A stretch of DNA of 19,833 bases from an uncultured Bacteroidales bacterium. Its GTDB lineage: Bacteria > Bacteroidota > Bacteroidia > Bacteroidales > F082. Below the pieces are notes generated by a model, which was not told the DNA's origin, made no database searches, and saw nothing but the letters and a program-made list of their open reading frames with translations. The DNA lies in contig CALEMB010000039.1 in the NCBI GenBank assembly GCA_937902805.1, forward strand, positions 1 to 19,833. The letters are read 5' to 3'. The translations under genes were made by a program, and so were the position numbers. Below, piece by piece: positions 1 through 7,096 of this stretch (positions are counted from its first letter, which is position 1; each line of letters begins with the position of its first letter).

Positions 1-162
1 AATGGTGTAATGCAGGTTGACTGTGTTTCTGAAATGCAAAATTCACTATCTTTGCCCCAAATTTTCGAAAAGCAAATGCGAAAGCGTCAATTAGGAAAAG
101 GGGATAGTTATCAACTGAGTTATGAACAGGCTAACTTTTTTCATAAAAACATCTCCGGTTAG
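1..162 (+). other. Left-edge stretch without a recognisable gene
   Basis: Only one forward frame is open from the window edge to a TAG at 160-162, so this could be the tail of an upstream gene. I do not recognise its 53 residues. A TAtcTTTG string at 47-54 matches the Bacteroidetes -7 element and would lie inside that reading frame. An ATG at 76 downstream of it would give only a 28-residue peptide. Either a promoter lies within the end of an upstream gene, or this is a decayed gene start. The next gene has its own promoter-like box just after the TAG. Confidence 0.25.
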
Positions 163-174
163 GTGTTTGTTTTA

Positions 175-182
175 TATCTTTG
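175..182 (+). promoter_or_regulatory. Candidate -7 promoter box (TAtcTTTG)
   Basis: TATCTTTG fits the Bacteroidetes sigma-ABfr -7 consensus TAnnTTTG exactly and lies 16 bp before the ATG at 199. Because transcription would begin just downstream of it, it argues for the ATG at 199 as start and against an upstream in-frame GTG at 163. A -33 element is not clear. Confidence 0.5.
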
Positions 183-198
183 CAGAAAAATAGTAACC

Positions 199-516
199 AT
201 GCTTTTTGAGGATTACAAATATCATCCCGATGCTAAAGTAAGGCCTTCGCTTTTGTGGGAATTTGATCTCGACAGATTCAATTGGCAGTTGATGCGTGAT
301 GTCGTGGTGCAGCGAGTGCTGGAGCGAGGTCGCATGGATGACTTTTACGCTATCCTGAATTTGTATGGCGAAGAGGGAGTGAAAGACGCTCTGAGGGCTA
401 TCCCATACATGAACGACAAAAACATGAACTTTGCCTGCGTCACTTTTGACCTTGGAAAGGAGGAACTAAAATGCTACACAAAGAAACAGTCGATGCCTCT
501 ACATTGGAACTCTTGA
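199..516 (+). CDS. DUF6922-like putative antitoxin
   Basis: A 105-residue soluble protein with no signal peptide or membrane segment. The N-terminal block (LLWEFDLDRFNWQ near residues 18-30, then VVVQRVLERG) and the terminal KCYTKKQS...HWNS resemble, from memory, the DUF6922 family. In Bacteroidetes that family is typically encoded just upstream of AbiEii-type nucleotidyltransferase toxins. Here too it overlaps the next gene by 46 bp in another frame, as expected for a co-translated antitoxin-toxin pair. The length looks complete. Start chosen at ATG 199 because the likely promoter box is at 175-182. The antitoxin role is inferred from family context only. With the downstream toxin truncated, this may be an orphan antitoxin. 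Confidence 0.6.
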   Translation: MLFEDYKYHPDAKVRPSLLWEFDLDRFNWQLMRDVVVQRVLERGRMDDFYAILNLYGEEGVKDALRAIPYMNDKNMNFACVTFDLGKEELKCYTKKQSMPLHWNS

Positions 517-743
517 AGCAAATGATGGCAGACAGGCGGTTGAAAGATTTCGTTCTTGTAGGCGGAACTGCGCTTTCGCTTCAAATGGGCCATAGAATCA
601 GTGTGGATTTGGATTTGTTTGTCAACCAAGATTTTGAGGCAGAGGAATTGAGGGAATATATGGAACGAAAGTTCAATCTTTGTGCCATGTTTTCCTCCGG
701 TAGGAACAAGGGGGCATGTTCTCTTGTCGGTGACGGTGGATAG
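471..743 (+). pseudogene. Truncated AbiEii-type nucleotidyltransferase toxin
   Basis: A 90-residue ORF. Residues 28-50 carry the signature of AbiEii/AbiGii nucleotidyltransferase toxins: a GGTALSLQ block followed by HRISVDLDLF, where the D-x-D pair (V-D-L-D) would bind metal. Full family members run to roughly 200 residues or more and carry further conserved acidic and lysine residues after this motif. Here the similarity stops at about residue 75, the end is an unrelated tail, and nothing recognisable of the missing part follows before the next promoter. A good Shine-Dalgarno-like AAGGAGG at 457-463 precedes the ATG. It overlaps the upstream antitoxin-like gene by 46 bp. Probably an inactive deletion remnant; a short functional product cannot be excluded. 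Confidence 0.6.
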
Positions 744-823
744 AGTGGATAATGGCCGGGGAATGATCGAAGTGTAATGAGAGTTTTTTATGGATGGTGC
801 ATCGCGCAATGAGAAATATGTTG

Positions 824-831
824 TATTTTTG
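824..831 (+). promoter_or_regulatory. Candidate -7 promoter box (TAttTTTG)
   Basis: TATTTTTG matches TAnnTTTG and lies 23 bp before the ATG at 855. The leader between them is short and A-rich (AGAAGAAAGAA), typical of Bacteroidetes 5' ends. It would drive the three-gene DUF3791/DUF3990 module. Confidence 0.45.
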
Positions 832-854
832 CAATCAATAAATAGAAGAAAGAA

Positions 855-1133
855 ATGGAATCAACCCCATCAGGCCTAATGGCAGACAACGGATATGACT
901 ATCCTTCGGACATTGAGTTGCGAAACATCTTTGCCTCGTCCTGTGTAGAGGCAGCAGCAAGAAAGTTGCAGATTCCGGCCGTGGAAATGTACCGCAGAAT
1001 GAAGCGTGTTAACCTTTTCCGGGACCTGATTTACCCATGTTACGATTCTCTTCACTCACAAAGCCGAGAAATTGTTACTGAGGATATTATAAATGCGCTT
1101 AAAATCAGGGAACAAAAACTTAATGCAGCATGA
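855..1133 (+). CDS. DUF3791-like protein, possible antitoxin of the DUF3990 partner
   Basis: A small soluble protein of 92 residues, mostly helical in appearance. The C-terminal half (LFRDLIYPCYDSLHSQSREIV, then an EDI stretch) resembles the DUF3791 pattern of a Y-x-x-L-H core followed by an acidic helix. Its stop codon overlaps the ATG of the next gene (ATGA at 1130-1133), so the two are translationally coupled. DUF3791 genes are commonly found next to DUF3990 genes in gut Bacteroidales and Firmicutes, which suggests a toxin-antitoxin-like pair. That role is inferred, not shown. Confidence 0.55.
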   Translation: MESTPSGLMADNGYDYPSDIELRNIFASSCVEAAARKLQIPAVEMYRRMKRVNLFRDLIYPCYDSLHSQSREIVTEDIINALKIREQKLNAA

Positions 1134-1339
1134 AAGTATACCACGGCAGTACGGCTATCATAGAGCATCCTATTGCTGCAGCGGGTAGAGAAAGACTCGA
1201 CTTCGGGCGAGGATTCTATGTCACCGACATCAAGAGTCAAGCGGAAATATGGGCGGAAAGAATGCAGCGCATCAGAGAAGAAGCGGGAGTTGTCAATGTT
1301 TATGAGTTTGACATTGACAAGGTGAACTATAAAATCTGA
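1130..1339 (+). pseudogene. Truncated DUF3990 (ADP-ribosyltransferase-like) protein
   Basis: A 69-residue ORF beginning with the DUF3990 N-terminal hallmark: VYHGS at residues 3-7, then LDFGRGFYVT around 24-33 and a Q-A-x-x-W-A helix. To my knowledge DUF3990 belongs to the ADP-ribosyltransferase-like clan, and members run to about 150 residues or more. This one stops right after the V-Y-E-F-D strand near residue 60. The C-terminal half, which would hold the remaining catalytic acidic residue, is missing. The following gene starts 4 bp later in a different frame. Most likely an internal deletion that disarmed the toxin; the ATGA overlap with the upstream gene is still intact. Confidence 0.55.
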
Positions 1340-1343
1340 AATC

Positions 1344-1547
1344 ATGCTGAGCGACTTACTATTATGGAACAAGATTGGCCGAATCGTCACCCAGCTTTCT
1401 GAACGGCTCAATATCTCTTCTGAACACGCCCTTGATTTATTCTACACGTCTAAGACTTGCGAGCAGTTGCATGACCCTTCAACACTACTATATACGTTCA
1501 GTGACTTGTATATTGTTGATGATGTTATTCGGGAGATTCAGGAATAA
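1344..1547 (+). CDS. Small DUF3791-like protein
   Basis: A 67-residue protein with a helix-rich N-terminus and the C-terminal motif LYxxSDLYIVDDVIREIQ. This looks like the second, shorter DUF3791-type partner often found after DUF3990 genes. The start codon is 4 bp after the stop of the truncated DUF3990 gene, so it belongs to the same small operon. No signal peptide, membrane segment or catalytic motif is visible. The family assignment is from memory and moderately sure; function unknown. Confidence 0.5.
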   Translation: MLSDLLLWNKIGRIVTQLSERLNISSEHALDLFYTSKTCEQLHDPSTLLYTFSDLYIVDDVIREIQE

Positions 1548-1728
1548 GCTTCAGACTGTCCAAATAACGAAAGATACTTACTGCCAAGTGCTTTTTTATT
1601 TGTAGGATTACATGGTGGAAGTGTGGTACGGTGGATGATATCGTGTTGGAAATCCATGGATGAGAATTGTTTAATGCGATTGGTAAAATTGTATCCCAAA
1701 AAAGTCTAAAAAAAATCCATCATTTTTC

Positions 1729-1755
1729 TTGCATTTCGATTTTTTCTTATCTTTG
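1729..1755 (+). promoter_or_regulatory. Candidate promoter of the antiterminator-T6SS operon
   Basis: TATCTTTG at 1748-1755 is a perfect TAnnTTTG -7 box. A TTG at 1729-1731 is a candidate -33 element. Upstream, 1548-1728 holds no gene I can recognise. The predicted transcript would begin at about 1760, placing a leader of about 70 nt before the ATG at 1832. This rules out the in-frame TTG at 1667 as the start of the antiterminator gene. Confidence 0.55.
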
Positions 1756-1757
1756 CA

Positions 1758-1789
1758 ACGACAATTTTGTCGTCTTTTTCGAGACAAAA
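1758..1789 (+). promoter_or_regulatory. Leader with two mutually exclusive hairpins
   Basis: ACGACAA at 1758-1764 pairs perfectly with TTGTCGT at 1767-1773 (2-nt loop), and a C plus five T follow directly at 1774-1779. The segment TTTTGTC at 1765-1771 can instead pair with GACAAAA at 1783-1789 (11-nt loop). The two stems share bases, so only one can form at a time. The position at the very 5' end of the transcript of a UpxY-type gene suggests an attenuator or antiterminator-loading structure. The first palindrome could alternatively be a DNA operator over the start site. Confidence 0.4.
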
Positions 1790-1831
1790 GATCTAATCCG
1801 TTTCATTAACGTAGCTGGAAATCAGCACTGT

Positions 1832-2485
1832 ATGAACAGATTTTTAAATAACAAAAGCACTTATGGAATCACGTCAAACGGTGTGGTGTCCCTCTCTTTT
1901 ACCCCCCCCAACTATAATGCTGTAAATCAGTCAGTTAAAGATGGTTGCGAGCTGCATTGGTATCCCATGCGCGTCACCTACCATAGGGAAATGAAAATCA
2001 AAGCCTTGCTCGATGAGTTGGGCGTTGAGTGTTTTCTCCCCATGCATTATGAGCTGGTGGAAACCAAAACGGGAGGAAAGAAACGTGTGCTTTCTCCTGC
2101 CATCCATAATCTGATTTTCGTCCGCTCTACCCAAGAGTATCTGACTAGTTTGAAAATGAACCACGAAGGGTTCGCTCCTATGCGTTATATTATGAACCGA
2201 CCTGTGTCAAAGGATGACAAAAGCGAAATAATAACCGTTCCCGACTGGCAGATGAACAATTTTATGCGGGTCGCATCCATACAAGATGACCGCGTCATGT
2301 TTTTGGACAACAACAAGATTAAAAATCTGGTCGGTCAACGTGTGAGGGTGATTGGTGGTATCTTTGCTGGCGTGGAAGGCATTATCAAAAGGATAGATAA
2401 TAATAAAAAGGTGTTGGTTCATGTTGAAGGAGTGGCTTCAGTAGCCATCTCTTTCACTCCATCAAGCCAACTAGAATACATTTAA
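1832..2485 (+). CDS. UpxY-type NusG-family transcription antiterminator
   Basis: A 217-residue protein. Residues about 36-125 form a NusG N-terminal (NGN) domain, including W-Y-P-M-R-V-T-Y, an ECFLPMHYEL strand and an HNLIFVR strand. A KOW-type C-terminal domain follows with VGQRVRVIGGIFAGVEGII around residue 165-185. In Bacteroides, UpxY proteins are specialised NusG paralogues, each acting on its own long operon (usually capsule loci) by loading on the 5' leader. The gene sits directly after a promoter and a structured leader and 21 bp before clpV. Processive antitermination of the T6SS operon is therefore the natural inference. An alternative start at ATG 1863 lies in another frame and would join this frame only if the C8 tract at 1902-1909 had nine Cs. 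The N-terminal ~35 residues are not family-like, so the true start is uncertain. Confidence 0.8.
   Translation: MNRFLNNKSTYGITSNGVVSLSFTPPNYNAVNQSVKDGCELHWYPMRVTYHREMKIKALLDELGVECFLPMHYELVETKTGGKKRVLSPAIHNLIFVRSTQEYLTSLKMNHEGFAPMRYIMNRPVSKDDKSEIITVPDWQMNNFMRVASIQDDRVMFLDNNKIKNLVGQRVRVIGGIFAGVEGIIKRIDNNKKVLVHVEGVASVAISFTPSSQLEYI
1902..1909 (+). repeat. C8 homopolymer near the 5' end of the antiterminator gene
   Basis: Eight consecutive Cs within the first 30 codons. With C8 the ATG at 1832 reads into the NGN domain. With C9 the ATG at 1863, which has an A-rich typical upstream context, would do so instead. A candidate slippage site or an assembly error. Confidence 0.5.
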
Positions 2486-2506
2486 ATCGATGTGATTATC
2501 CGTAAT

Positions 2507-4744
2507 ATGAGCGAAACAATAGAAAAACTGAAAACAATTGCCAATTCTTTCGCTGAGGAATACCACAGTGACGCTATTTATCCGTCACATCTTTTCAAAG
2601 CCATTCTTCACAAAGAAATGGGGCTTGTCCATTTCATCGAGACTGAGTTGGACAAGGATTATTACTATCTGCAAGACTGGGCCGATGTCCAAATGCAGTT
2701 GTCTCCCAAAGCGGTACGTCCTATGCGTGACCTCGAATACAGCGACGAGAGTGTGGCGGTCATGGAAGAAGCTGAGAACTTTAAGGTGAAGTTCAACCTT
2801 GACGAGACCACACAGGTTTGTATTCTCGCCTCCTTGGTGACCCCTGGGGTGGGTTTCTCGTTCGACCAGCTTAAGACGCTGCCGTTGACCCCGTCGGATA
2901 TTAGTGCCAAGATGGGTGGAGGTGCTAATGTGGAGGCTCCTTATATGGAAGGGTTCGGACTGAAGAAAAGTACCCCTGCCACGGGGAAAGGTACATTGGC
3001 CAAGTACTGCACCGACAAGACAGCCCTCGCCCGTGCAGGGAAACTTGACAACGTGGTAGGTTTCGAGAAAGAGATAGGCATCATTTACGAGATTTTGGGC
3101 CGCAAGACTAAGGCCAACCTGCTCATCACCGGTGAGTCGGGCGTGGGTAAAACCTCTTTGGTGAATGGTTTCGTGTGTGAATTGGCTGCCGATCATGTGC
3201 CGGGCTTCCTGAGCGGTGCCGTTGCCTACGAGTTAGAGACTGCCGCTCTTGGTGGCGATGCCCAATATAAAGGCGAGGTGGAAGACCGCTTCAAGAATAT
3301 CATCAATGAGGTGGAAGCCTTGCCCAACGCCGTGCTGATTATCGAGAAGATTGACAAGCTCTTTGACAAGCAAGGAACACTTTACGGCTGCTCCACGCTG
3401 CTGAAGAACGAATTGAGCAAAGGCCGCTTACAGCTGCTCTGTACCTCAAGCATTGACGGCTTTACCAAGAATATTGAGACCGACAAAGAGATGGTGTCCA
3501 ACTTGGAGAAAATCACCATTGAGGAGCCTAATGTCGACCAGACGATGGACATCCTCAAAGGCATCATGCCTGCCTTTGAAGCATATCACGGTTTGACCGT
3601 GGACGAAGAGGTGATGAACGAATCCATACGTTTGGCCAAGCGTTATCTCACGGAAAAATCGTTGCCCGCCTCGGCCATCGACCTCGTTGACCGTACCATG
3701 GCGCACGTGAAGGTGGAAAACGATCTCGGCAAGGAGGAAGAGAAACATACCGGCCTGAGACCCGACGACCTCACCGCCGTGGTGGCCAAGCAGACGGGTA
3801 TTCCGTTAGGCAAGGTGAAGACCGGCGAGCGTGAGCGTCTGATGGGTGGTGAAGAGGAACTGAAGAAACGCGTCGTGGGTCAGGACCACGCGGTGAAGAA
3901 GGTGCTCGATGCCGTCTTCGAGGCCCGCTCCGGACTCAATAAGAAGGGGCAGCCCATGGGCTCGTTCTTCTTCCTGGGACCCACGGGTACCGGTAAGACT
4001 GAGCTCTCAAAGGCTTTGGCCGAGTTCCTCTTCGGCGACGAGAGTGCTTTGCTACGTTTCGACATGTCGGAGTTCAAGGAGGAACACTCCGTCGCTCTGC
4101 TCTACGGAGCGCCTCCAGGCTATGTGGGCTACGAAGAAGGCGGTTTGTTGGTGAATAAGATTCGCCAGACGCCCTATTCGGTAGTCCTCTTCGACGAAAT
4201 CGAGAAAGCCCACAAGAGCGTCTTCGACCTCTTCCTGCAGATTTTGGACGAAGGTAAGCTGCACGACCGTCTGGGGCGCGTGGGCGACTTCTCCAACGCC
4301 CTTATCCTCTTCACCTCCAACATCGGAGCCAAGGACATCGTTGCGAAATTCAACAGCGGCCAGATTCCTGAGAACAACGAGTTGATGGACATCATGCAGG
4401 ACTATTTCCGTCCCGAGTTCCTGGCGCGTCTGACGGAGATCGTGCCTTTCTCGCCCATCACGGAGCAAACGGTTACAGCCATCTTTGATATCCACATGAA
4501 GGGACTGCTGAAGCTACTCAAGGAGCAAGACATCACCCTGGAACTGACACCTGAAGCCAGAAAGACCATCGCCCTGCGTGGTTTCAACCAACAATATGGT
4601 GCACGTCCCATCCTCGGCATTATCCGCAAAGAGCTGCGTCATCCAATCTCGAAGATGTTGATTGCCGGCAAGATTAAACAGGGCGACCATATTGTAGTGG
4701 ATGTCGACCAGGACGGTAACCCCGAGATTAAAGTAAAAGAATAA
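2507..4744 (+). CDS. tssH: TssH/ClpV, T6SS sheath-recycling AAA+ ATPase
   Basis: A 745-residue ClpB/ClpV-type double AAA+ ATPase that would disassemble contracted TssB/TssC sheath in the cytoplasm. In order: N-domain about 1-150; first AAA module with Walker A GESGVGKT at 209-216; second AAA module with Walker A GPTGTGKT at 491-498 and Walker B VVLFDE at 559-564; and a C-terminal sensor-2 GAR motif. Two features are unusual. The first Walker B reads LIIEK (E280, K281) in place of hhhDE, and the usual R-R-F finger of that domain is also not seen. The coiled-coil middle domain, normally inserted around residue 400, is replaced by a short linker, so the protein is about 100 residues shorter than typical ClpV. 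ATP hydrolysis probably relies on the second module. ATG 2507 is chosen; an in-frame GTG at 2492 would add five residues. Classed as ClpV rather than ClpB because tssB and tssC follow. Confidence 0.92.
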   Translation: MSETIEKLKTIANSFAEEYHSDAIYPSHLFKAILHKEMGLVHFIETELDKDYYYLQDWADVQMQLSPKAVRPMRDLEYSDESVAVMEEAENFKVKFNLDETTQVCILASLVTPGVGFSFDQLKTLPLTPSDISAKMGGGANVEAPYMEGFGLKKSTPATGKGTLAKYCTDKTALARAGKLDNVVGFEKEIGIIYEILGRKTKANLLITGESGVGKTSLVNGFVCELAADHVPGFLSGAVAYELETAALGGDAQYKGEVEDRFKNIINEVEALPNAVLIIEKIDKLFDKQGTLYGCSTLLKNELSKGRLQLLCTSSIDGFTKNIETDKEMVSNLEKITIEEPNVDQTMDILKGIMPAFEAYHGLTVDEEVMNESIRLAKRYLTEKSLPASAIDLVDRTMAHVKVENDLGKEEEKHTGLRPDDLTAVVAKQTGIPLGKVKTGERERLMGGEEELKKRVVGQDHAVKKVLDAVFEARSGLNKKGQPMGSFFFLGPTGTGKTELSKALAEFLFGDESALLRFDMSEFKEEHSVALLYGAPPGYVGYEEGGLLVNKIRQTPYSVVLFDEIEKAHKSVFDLFLQILDEGKLHDRLGRVGDFSNALILFTSNIGAKDIVAKFNSGQIPENNELMDIMQDYFRPEFLARLTEIVPFSPITEQTVTAIFDIHMKGLLKLLKEQDITLELTPEARKTIALRGFNQQYGARPILGIIRKELRHPISKMLIAGKIKQGDHIVVDVDQDGNPEIKVKE

Positions 4745-4786
4745 TAGTTAACAATCATTATAGTACAATTTCAAAACATCTAAATT

Positions 4787-5251
4787 ATGGCAATGAAAGA
4801 AAACTTCATTTCGATGGCTCCAGATGAGGAGAGCAATGCGAAAGTGAGCCTTTTGGATCAAAACAAGACCCTGATGATTGACCAGTACACCACAGACGTG
4901 GAAGCTGGCAATCCTGAATTCGTGGAGGACATCCACAACATTAACGATGCCTTCAAGCACTTTAAGCCGAAAGTGGATGTGACCTTCACCAATGAAGATG
5001 GCGGTATGGTGGACGAGACGCTGAAGTTCGGTGAACTTCGTGACTTCGAAGCCAATGGCGGCAAAGGCCGTTTAGTGGAAAACAGCGAGTTCCTCTCTGG
5101 AGTAAAAATGAAAATCGAGACCAACCGGAAGGTGCGCAAGAGCATCGAACAGAACCGCAAACTGCGTGACATCCTAAAGGATGCTGGTAGCCGTGACGAA
5201 CTGAAACAAATGCTGCAATCGATGTTGGATGAACTTAACGAAGCAAATTAA
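4787..5251 (+). CDS. tssB: TssB, T6SS contractile sheath small subunit
   Basis: A 154-residue cytoplasmic protein of the Bacteroidetes TssB type. An N-terminal region leads to DAFKHFKPKVDV (about 51-62), the typical TssB strand before the sheath core. The segment LKFGELRDFEA follows, then a long C-terminal helix (about 105-152) rich in K/R/E that would pack against TssC. It pairs with TssC to form the sheath that contracts around the Hcp tube. It begins 42 bp after clpV and ends 23 bp before tssC, in the usual tssB-tssC order. The spacers are AT-rich without a clear terminator, so these genes are probably co-transcribed. Confidence 0.92.
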   Translation: MAMKENFISMAPDEESNAKVSLLDQNKTLMIDQYTTDVEAGNPEFVEDIHNINDAFKHFKPKVDVTFTNEDGGMVDETLKFGELRDFEANGGKGRLVENSEFLSGVKMKIETNRKVRKSIEQNRKLRDILKDAGSRDELKQMLQSMLDELNEAN

Positions 5252-5274
5252 AATTAAATAAGTGTAACATAACT

Positions 5275-6633
5275 ATGGCAGAAACTGAAATGAAAAAAGC
5301 ACAGGCCACCGAACAATCCGGTGCCCAGTTGCAAGAACAAGGCAAAGATGTCAGCAAAATGCTGTCGCAGTTTGGCGGTTTCAACGCCATCCGTGGCTTC
5401 ATGCCTGACGCCGACAACATGAATCCTGCGCGCAAAGCTGCCAAGGACGTATTTCTGAAAGACAAGCGCTTCAAGGACAAACGTGAAGGATTGAAGCGAG
5501 AGATTACCCGTTGGATCGAGTTGCTTGACCAGAAGGGCATTGAAGGCGCCACTGGATATGCTGACGCCTGCAAGCAGGAAGAAGAAAAATACACCGGCGT
5601 GCTGAAGCAGGGTATCACTGACGCCCTCTATGCCACCAAGGACTTGGAGCGCAGCTACCGTGAGCTCGACTCCTTCTTCAAGACCTGCGGCACCGACAAG
5701 GTGAAGAACCTCCGCATCATCAATGTCCTCAAAGAGGATATCGCCGACCCAGACTCCGGTTTCGCACAGGAGGTGGAGAATATCCTCCGCAACGGTTTTG
5801 ACCGTCTGAGCCTCAAGGATGCCTATAGCCTAGTCTGCATCCCCGGTGCTGTGCTTAATGATAAGGTTGACCTATTGCAATGGGCCAAGATGGCGTTCAA
5901 ATACAAAGTGATGCTGCTCACCGACCATGCTGACGAGTACAAATTCGACGACCTGCAGGCCAACACCGAGGGCTACCGCGATAGCGACCAGGAGTTGATG
6001 AACGTGGTGATGTGTGCCAACTGGATTGTTGGCCGCGAGGCAGAGAAGCTTTCCTCCGAAGAGGAAGACACGAACGCCTTCTACATCGCCCCTTCGGCAG
6101 CCCTTTGCGGTAAACTCTATAATGAGACAGCTAATATGGCACAGGGTGCTGGCGGTAAAAAATACGGTACGATGGACGGCGTGAAAGGTGTGGAGATAGA
6201 CTTGCTGAAGACGGAGATTGCTTCACTGATGGACAATCAAGTCATCCCAATGGTATACAGCGAGGGCCGTGTCATGGCTTTCAACAATACCACGCTCTAC
6301 AACGGCGACCTCGATGCCATGAAAGAATACCCCATTGTACGTGTTTTCGATTGGGTTAAGAAAGTGCTAATGAACTATGTACATGAAGTGGCGTTAGAGA
6401 ACTGGGATCCATACAACAGCCCGAAGAGCCTGAAGTCCAAGATCCAAGATTTCCTCAACCAATACAAGGGTTACGGTAACCTATTCCAGAACTACGAGAT
6501 TGGCGAGCCGCGCCAAGACCCCGTCACCAAGCAAATAACTTGTGACATCACCCTTACTCCCTTTTATGCCGCCAAGAACTTCGTCATCAAGGTGGCTGCC
6601 GACAAGAAGGATAAAGAGGCTACATTAGCGTAA
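5275..6633 (+). CDS. tssC: TssC, T6SS contractile sheath large subunit
   Basis: A 452-residue protein of the Bacteroidetes TssC family (formerly DUF5458). Residues 1-45 are a flexible, Gln/Lys-rich start. The segment NPARKAAKDVFL (about 50-61) opens the conserved part. The conserved C-terminal half contains MDGVKGVEIDLLKTEI, VIPMVYSEGRVMAFNNTTL, YPIVRVFDWV and LTPFYAAKNFVI. It would polymerise with TssB into the cytoplasmic sheath. The neighbours match the family: tssB upstream by 23 bp, hcp downstream by 35 bp. A second, TssB-fused version of this protein is encoded at 8847-10583, with the same motifs in the same order. Confidence 0.93.
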   Translation: MAETEMKKAQATEQSGAQLQEQGKDVSKMLSQFGGFNAIRGFMPDADNMNPARKAAKDVFLKDKRFKDKREGLKREITRWIELLDQKGIEGATGYADACKQEEEKYTGVLKQGITDALYATKDLERSYRELDSFFKTCGTDKVKNLRIINVLKEDIADPDSGFAQEVENILRNGFDRLSLKDAYSLVCIPGAVLNDKVDLLQWAKMAFKYKVMLLTDHADEYKFDDLQANTEGYRDSDQELMNVVMCANWIVGREAEKLSSEEEDTNAFYIAPSAALCGKLYNETANMAQGAGGKKYGTMDGVKGVEIDLLKTEIASLMDNQVIPMVYSEGRVMAFNNTTLYNGDLDAMKEYPIVRVFDWVKKVLMNYVHEVALENWDPYNSPKSLKSKIQDFLNQYKGYGNLFQNYEIGEPRQDPVTKQITCDITLTPFYAAKNFVIKVAADKKDKEATLA

Positions 6634-6668
6634 ATCCAAATACATTATTCAACTAAAAATTTTATATT

Positions 6669-7061
6669 ATGGCAAAGACACCTGTAAAAATTGAGATTGA
6701 CGGTTACAAGGAAAGAGAAGTCCTGATGGTAACCTACGAATTCGACCAGGCCACTGACGTGGAAGGCCAGATGTCGGGTATTCCCCGTGGTGGTAAAATC
6801 ACCATTCGCGTGAAAGCCCTCAACGACGGTACCCCTGACCTCTTAGCATGGATGGTGGAACGCAACCTGCCCAAGAATGGCACTATTACATTCAAAGAGA
6901 CTAAGACCGGCAAGGAGATGAAGACCATCAAGTTCACTAATGGCTATTGCGTCAATTTCGACGAGAAGTGGGAAGACAAACAAGGCCACTACGAGGAGTT
7001 TGTCATCACCTGCAAGAAGATTGAGTTCGGCAACGTCGTGTATGAAAACGACTGGGCGTAA
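6669..7061 (+). CDS. tssD: TssD/Hcp tube protein, copy 1
   Basis: A 130-residue Bacteroidetes-type Hcp. It begins with MAKTPVKIEIDGYKEREVL and carries the family core of a VTYEFDQATD strand, SGIPRGGKITIRVKALND (about 37-54), WMVERN and CVNFDEKWED, ending in NDWA. Hexameric rings of such proteins stack into the inner tube that carries effectors. It directly follows tssC. The same-length protein at 10622-11014 is clearly its paralogue, sharing the SGIPRGG and IRVKALNDG blocks and the W-E-D...GHYEE segment. The two appear to be matched partners of the two sheath sets. Confidence 0.9.
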   Translation: MAKTPVKIEIDGYKEREVLMVTYEFDQATDVEGQMSGIPRGGKITIRVKALNDGTPDLLAWMVERNLPKNGTITFKETKTGKEMKTIKFTNGYCVNFDEKWEDKQGHYEEFVITCKKIEFGNVVYENDWA

Positions 7062-7071
7062 TTTAGTTTAT

Positions 7072-7096
7072 AGTTAAAAGTTAAAAGTTAAAAGTT
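7072..7096 (+). repeat. 7-bp tandem repeat (AGTTAAA x3.6) before hcp copy 2
   Basis: Three perfect copies of AGTTAAA at 7072-7092 followed by AGTT, ending directly at the ATG at 7097. It fills the whole spacer between two hcp genes. The copy number would change the spacing and could tune translation initiation by slippage; this is inference only. Confidence 0.6.

Noticed and set aside
163..198. Upstream GTG start for the DUF6922-like gene
   Set aside because: The extra 12 residues would span the likely promoter box at 175-182, so they would not be transcribed.
1375..1605. 76-codon forward open frame
   Set aside because: Mostly overlaps the DUF3791-like gene at 1344-1547 in another frame and lacks family features.
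1548..1728. Possible terminator or small RNA between the DUF3791-like gene and the T6SS promoter
   Set aside because: I found no clear GC-rich stem followed by Ts and no promoter-terminator pair.
1667..1831. Upstream in-frame start of the antiterminator gene
   Set aside because: This part contains the -7 box, the predicted transcription start and the leader hairpins, and its residues do not resemble the NusG family.
2585..3196. 203-codon open frame on the minus strand
   Set aside because: It lies fully antisense to the clpV N-terminal half, has no recognisable domain, and is explained by codon bias of the real gene.
4052..4495. 147-codon open frame on the minus strand
   Set aside because: Antisense to the conserved second AAA module of clpV; no family features.
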